Assembly: GCF_013141865.1 (NCBI RefSeq)
Contig: NZ_RCST01000001.1
Coordinates: 4,588,001 to 4,652,000, forward strand
Length of the DNA stretch: 64,000 nucleotides
Origin: Methylomonas sp. ZR1
GTDB taxonomy: Bacteria; Pseudomonadota; Gammaproteobacteria; Methylococcales; Methylomonadaceae
Direction: 5' to 3'
The translations under genes were made by a program, and so were the position numbers. The notes under the pieces are model-generated. The model made no database searches. It was not told the DNA's origin and was given only the letters and a program-made list of their open reading frames with translations. Positions 61,149 to 64,000 of the stretch are shown here, piece by piece. Positions within the stretch are counted from its first letter, which is position 1, and each line of letters starts with the position of its first letter.

Positions 61149-63164
61149 ATGCCTTCGCGCCGAGACTTAGCGAACGCCATCCGCGCACTTAGCATGGACG
61201 CCGTACAGAAAGCCAACTCCGGGCACCCCGGTGCCCCGATGGGGATGGCCGACATCGCAGAAGTATTGTGGAACGATTTTCTGCAACATAATCCCAGCAA
61301 CCCTAAATGGCCGAACCGCGACCGCTTCATCCTGTCCAACGGCCACGGCTCCATGCTGATTTATTCCTTGCTGCACTTGGCCGGCTACAACCTGCCGATC
61401 GAAGAACTGAAACAGTTCCGCCAACTGCACTCGCAAACCCCGGGTCATCCTGAATACGGCTACACCGAAGGTGTGGAAACCACCACAGGTCCCTTGGGAC
61501 AAGGCATTACCAACGCGGTAGGCTTTGCTTTGGCCGAACGTACCTTGGCCGGTCAATTCAACCGTCCCGGTCACGACATCGTCGACCACCACACCTACGT
61601 GTTCCTGGGTGATGGCTGCTTGATGGAAGGTATCTCCCACGAAGCCTGCTCTCTGGCCGGCTCCATGAAACTGGGTAAACTGATCGCCTTCTACGACGAC
61701 AACAACATCTCCATCGATGGTGAAGTCCGTGGTCACGGCAACGTTGCCGGCTGGTTCCTGGATGACACCCCAAAACGCTTTGAAGCCTACGGCTGGCACG
61801 TCATTCCTAAAGTCGACGGCCACGATGCCGATGCTGTGAAAGCCGCTATCGAAGCCGCGAAAAAAGTCACCGACAAACCGACCATCATCTGTTGCCAAAC
61901 CACCATCGGTTTTGGCTCGCCGAACAAACAAGGCAAAGAAGAATGTCACGGTGCGGCCTTGGGTGAAGCGGAAATCGCCCTGACCCGTGAAAACCTGGGC
62001 TGGCCGCATGCGCCGTTCGAAATCCCTGCCGACATCAAAGCCGGTTGGGACGCCAATGCCAAAGGCGCCAAACTGGAAAGCGCCTGGAACGACAAATTTG
62101 CGGCCTACAAAGCCGCACACCCTGAACTCGCGGCCGAATTTGAACGTCGCGTGATCAAAAACGAACTGCCTGCCGATTGGGCTGAAAAATCCAAAGCGTT
62201 TATCGCTGCGGTGGATGCCAAAGGCGAAACCATCGCCAGCCGCAAAGCCTCACAAAACACCCTGAACGGCTTTGGCCCCTTGTTGCCCGAATTACTGGGC
62301 GGCTCTGCCGACTTGGCGGGCTCCAACCTGACCCTGTGGTCCGGCTGCAAAGACGTCAACCAACCGGGCTTCGATGGCAACTACGCCTACTACGGTGTGC
62401 GTGAATTCGGTATGTCCGCCATCATGAACGGCATCACCCTGCACGGCGGCTTCAAACCCTACGGCGCCACCTTCCTGATGTTCAGCGAATACGCCCGTAA
62501 CGCCCTGCGCATGGCCGCGTTGATGAAAATCCCGACCATCTTCGTTTACACCCACGACTCCATTGGTCTGGGCGAAGACGGCCCCACCCATCAACCGGTC
62601 GAACAAACCGCCACCCTGCGCATGATCCCCAACATGCACGTCTGGCGCCCTTGCGACGCGGTCGAGTCGGCCGTGTGCTGGAAAGCCGCCATCGAACGTC
62701 AAGACGGACCGAGCACTCTGATCTTCTCTCGTCAAAACCTGCCGCACGTGCCCCGTACCAACGCACAAATTGACGCGATCAGCAAAGGGGGCTACATCCT
62801 GAAAGACAGCGATGGCACACCGGACGCGATCATCATTGCCACCGGATCCGAAGTGGAATTGGCATTGAAAGCGGCCGATGCACTGGCTGCGAAAGGCAAA
62901 AAAATCCGCGTGGTGTCATTACCGTCTACCAACGTCTTCGAAGCGCAAGACCAAGCTTACAAAGACAGCGTATTGCCGCCAAGCGTGACTCAGCGCGTGG
63001 TAGTAGAAGCGGGAGTAACCGACAGCTGGTGGAAATACGCCGGCAGCGCGGGTAGAGTCGTAGGATTGGACCGTTTCGGCGAATCGGCCCCGGCAGGTCA
63101 GCTCTTCAAAGAGTTCGGCTTTACCGTGGACAATGTCGTCGCTAATGTGGAAGCCGTTCTTTAA
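61149..63164 (+). CDS. tkt: Transketolase
   Basis: A 671-residue thiamine-diphosphate enzyme that moves two-carbon units between sugar phosphates; in methanotrophs it helps regenerate ribulose 5-phosphate for the RuMP cycle. The N-terminal [17 protein letters not shown], the TPP-binding [18 protein letters not shown] through DNN and the second-domain [19 protein letters not shown] are all present. AAGGAG stands 6 nt before the ATG. Codon use is strongly biased, with many GGC and GCC codons, which suggests high expression. Confidence 0.97.
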   Translation: MPSRRDLANAIRALSMDAVQKANSGHPGAPMGMADIAEVLWNDFLQHNPSNPKWPNRDRFILSNGHGSMLIYSLLHLAGYNLPIEELKQFRQLHSQTPGHPEYGYTEGVETTTGPLGQGITNAVGFALAERTLAGQFNRPGHDIVDHHTYVFLGDGCLMEGISHEACSLAGSMKLGKLIAFYDDNNISIDGEVRGHGNVAGWFLDDTPKRFEAYGWHVIPKVDGHDADAVKAAIEAAKKVTDKPTIICCQTTIGFGSPNKQGKEECHGAALGEAEIALTRENLGWPHAPFEIPADIKAGWDANAKGAKLESAWNDKFAAYKAAHPELAAEFERRVIKNELPADWAEKSKAFIAAVDAKGETIASRKASQNTLNGFGPLLPELLGGSADLAGSNLTLWSGCKDVNQPGFDGNYAYYGVREFGMSAIMNGITLHGGFKPYGATFLMFSEYARNALRMAALMKIPTIFVYTHDSIGLGEDGPTHQPVEQTATLRMIPNMHVWRPCDAVESAVCWKAAIERQDGPSTLIFSRQNLPHVPRTNAQIDAISKGGYILKDSDGTPDAIIIATGSEVELALKAADALAAKGKKIRVVSLPSTNVFEAQDQAYKDSVLPPSVTQRVVVEAGVTDSWWKYAGSAGRVVGLDRFGESAPAGQLFKEFGFTVDNVVANVEAVL

Positions 63165-63235
63165 TTTTGTAAACTTAGGTGAGGTTTGGATTAAATGATC
63201 GAAGCCTCACGTTTCTAACAGCATAGGTGATAGAC

Positions 63236-63919
63236 GTGAAAAGAAATGAATTAACGAAAGGCGTGATGGCAGCTCTAATGCTGACCAGTTCCTTAGCTAT
63301 GGCGGGATCGGATTATCCGGCGGCTGATTATCAGCCAAAGGTGCTCTATACCAATCCTGAATATAACGACAGCAAAGCTGCCCCTGCGGCTGCCACAGCA
63401 CCTGCAGCGAAACCAGCTGTAAAAGAAGTTGAAGCGGATCCAGCTTTCCCAGCGACGAATTTTCAACCTAAAGTGTTATACAGCGATGCTGACTACAAGC
63501 ACAGCTCTGCAGCACCAAGTGCGGCTAAATCGTCAAGCTCGTCATCTGCCTCCACAACTTCTGCGGAAGCAGCGGTAGATGTGATACAAACAGAAAAGGC
63601 TGCCTCCTCTGATTTTTCCTACATTGGTTTAATTTTGTTGGCTGTAGCCGGATTTTTTATCTACAACAAAAAATCGCCTAAAAGTGCCAAAGGTTCTTCA
63701 GCTGATGATTACCAAGTTGCATCTGGCGCAACCGGCGTTGAAAAGTATCTGGAAAAAATGGGTGCGAATAAAACCGGCGTTGCCAAATACTTGGAAAAAC
63801 AAGATTCCAATCCTGCTACCGGTGTTGCCAAATACATGGCAAAGCAAATCGTAAGAGATCGGGAAGCGGCCGCTGCGAAAGCGACTGGCGTGGAAAAGTA
63901 TTTACGTGATAAAGCTTAA
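63236..63919 (+). CDS. Secreted/membrane protein with TGVxKYL repeats
   Basis: A 227-residue protein. A signal peptide (about 1-23, ending SSLAMA) leads to two copies of a 17-residue block (ADYQPKVLYTNPEY and TNFQPKVLYSDADY) separated by Ala/Pro/Ser-rich linkers. A transmembrane helix follows (about 122-140; IGLILLAVAGFFIYNK), then four copies of a TGV(E/A)KY(L/M) motif, the last at the C-terminus (TGVEKYLRDKA). A GTG start at 63236 is favoured because AGGTGA lies 5 nt upstream; a GTG at 63227 would add three residues. It follows tkt by 71 nt. I do not know the function; the layout suggests a membrane-anchored cytoplasmic repeat tail. Confidence 0.7.
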   Translation: MKRNELTKGVMAALMLTSSLAMAGSDYPAADYQPKVLYTNPEYNDSKAAPAAATAPAAKPAVKEVEADPAFPATNFQPKVLYSDADYKHSSAAPSAAKSSSSSSASTTSAEAAVDVIQTEKAASSDFSYIGLILLAVAGFFIYNKKSPKSAKGSSADDYQVASGATGVEKYLEKMGANKTGVAKYLEKQDSNPATGVAKYMAKQIVRDREAAAAKATGVEKYLRDKA

Positions 63920-64000
63920 TAGCATCTGATTTCTGATGCGGATTGCTGGAACTTAAGGGTTAAACGTTAACTCTGAACCGGCAGATTTAAATGATCGCCA

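Noticed and set aside
61167..62120. 317-codon minus-strand frame opposite tkt
   Set aside because: Antisense shadow of a strongly codon-biased gene; no start context or family character.
63179..63210. Terminator after tkt (GTGAGG / CCTCAC)
   Set aside because: Only a 6-bp stem with a 20-nt loop and no proper T-run.
63922..63940. Terminator after the repeat-bearing membrane protein (GCATC / GATGC)
   Set aside because: A 5-bp stem without a T-run; too weak to call.

Overview
This window comes from an aerobic methane-oxidising gammaproteobacterium of the Methylococcaceae type, probably Methylomonas-like. The basis is an intact pmoCAB operon for particulate methane monooxygenase with the Methylococcus-type copper ligands conserved, together with the ribulose monophosphate formaldehyde-fixation genes hps-phi-tkt. 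No 16S rRNA lies in the window, so the genus is an inference.

Layout. (1) 1-3.1 kb: the 3' part of an rRNA operon (23S truncated at its 5' end, 5S, terminator), then a CGFS glutaredoxin. (2) 3.5-5.3 kb: about 1.8 kb without an intact gene, apparently decayed DNA. (3) 5.3-9.0 kb: pmoC promoter, a possible leader ORF, pmoC, pmoA, pmoB with a hairpin in each spacer, a strong terminator, and a small lipoprotein gene. (4) 9.7-30.4 kb: a type VI secretion system in two blocks: tagH-tssK-tssL-tssM-tagF/pppA, then tssA-tssB-tssC-hcp-tagJ-tssE-tssF-tssG-tssH. (5) 30.4-45.8 kb: the T6SS payload region. It has an unknown protein, a papain-like cysteine peptidase candidate, a toxin gene broken by an in-frame amber codon with its coupled immunity gene, DUF6931, PAAR, VgrG, a 1460-residue Rhs protein with a toxin tip and cognate immunity gene, and then an array of orphan immunity genes separated by decayed copies of the rhs 3' end. 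An IS110-family element has inserted into one spacer of this array. (6) 45.9-46.4 kb: tssJ, cut off from the other tss genes by the payload region. With it all 13 core T6SS components are present. (7) 46.4-55.4 kb, minus strand: a zinc-ribbon membrane protein, prlC, three tandem cNMP/HDOD paralogues, aroE, a membrane protein and hemB. (8) 55.5-63.9 kb: mlaC-like, cmoA, cmoB, a ComEA-like protein, a MIF-like protein and thpR (the last two on the minus strand), then hps, phi, tkt and a repeat-bearing membrane protein.

How the genes work together. pmoCAB oxidises methane to methanol. Hps, Phi and transketolase take part in formaldehyde assimilation and ribulose-5-phosphate regeneration. The T6SS genes encode a complete contractile injection apparatus, probably under Fha/TagF-PppA post-translational control, although no PpkA kinase gene is in the window. 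The 40.9-45.8 kb stretch looks like the fossil record of repeated Rhs toxin-tip replacement, in which immunity genes persisted while their toxins decayed.

The observations most worth following up are: the IS110 element, whose upstream non-coding region folds like a bridge RNA and carries four short guide-like segments matching its own insertion junctions; the orphan immunity array with toxin remnants; the amber-interrupted toxin/immunity pair; and a 25-codon leader ORF overlapping pmoC.
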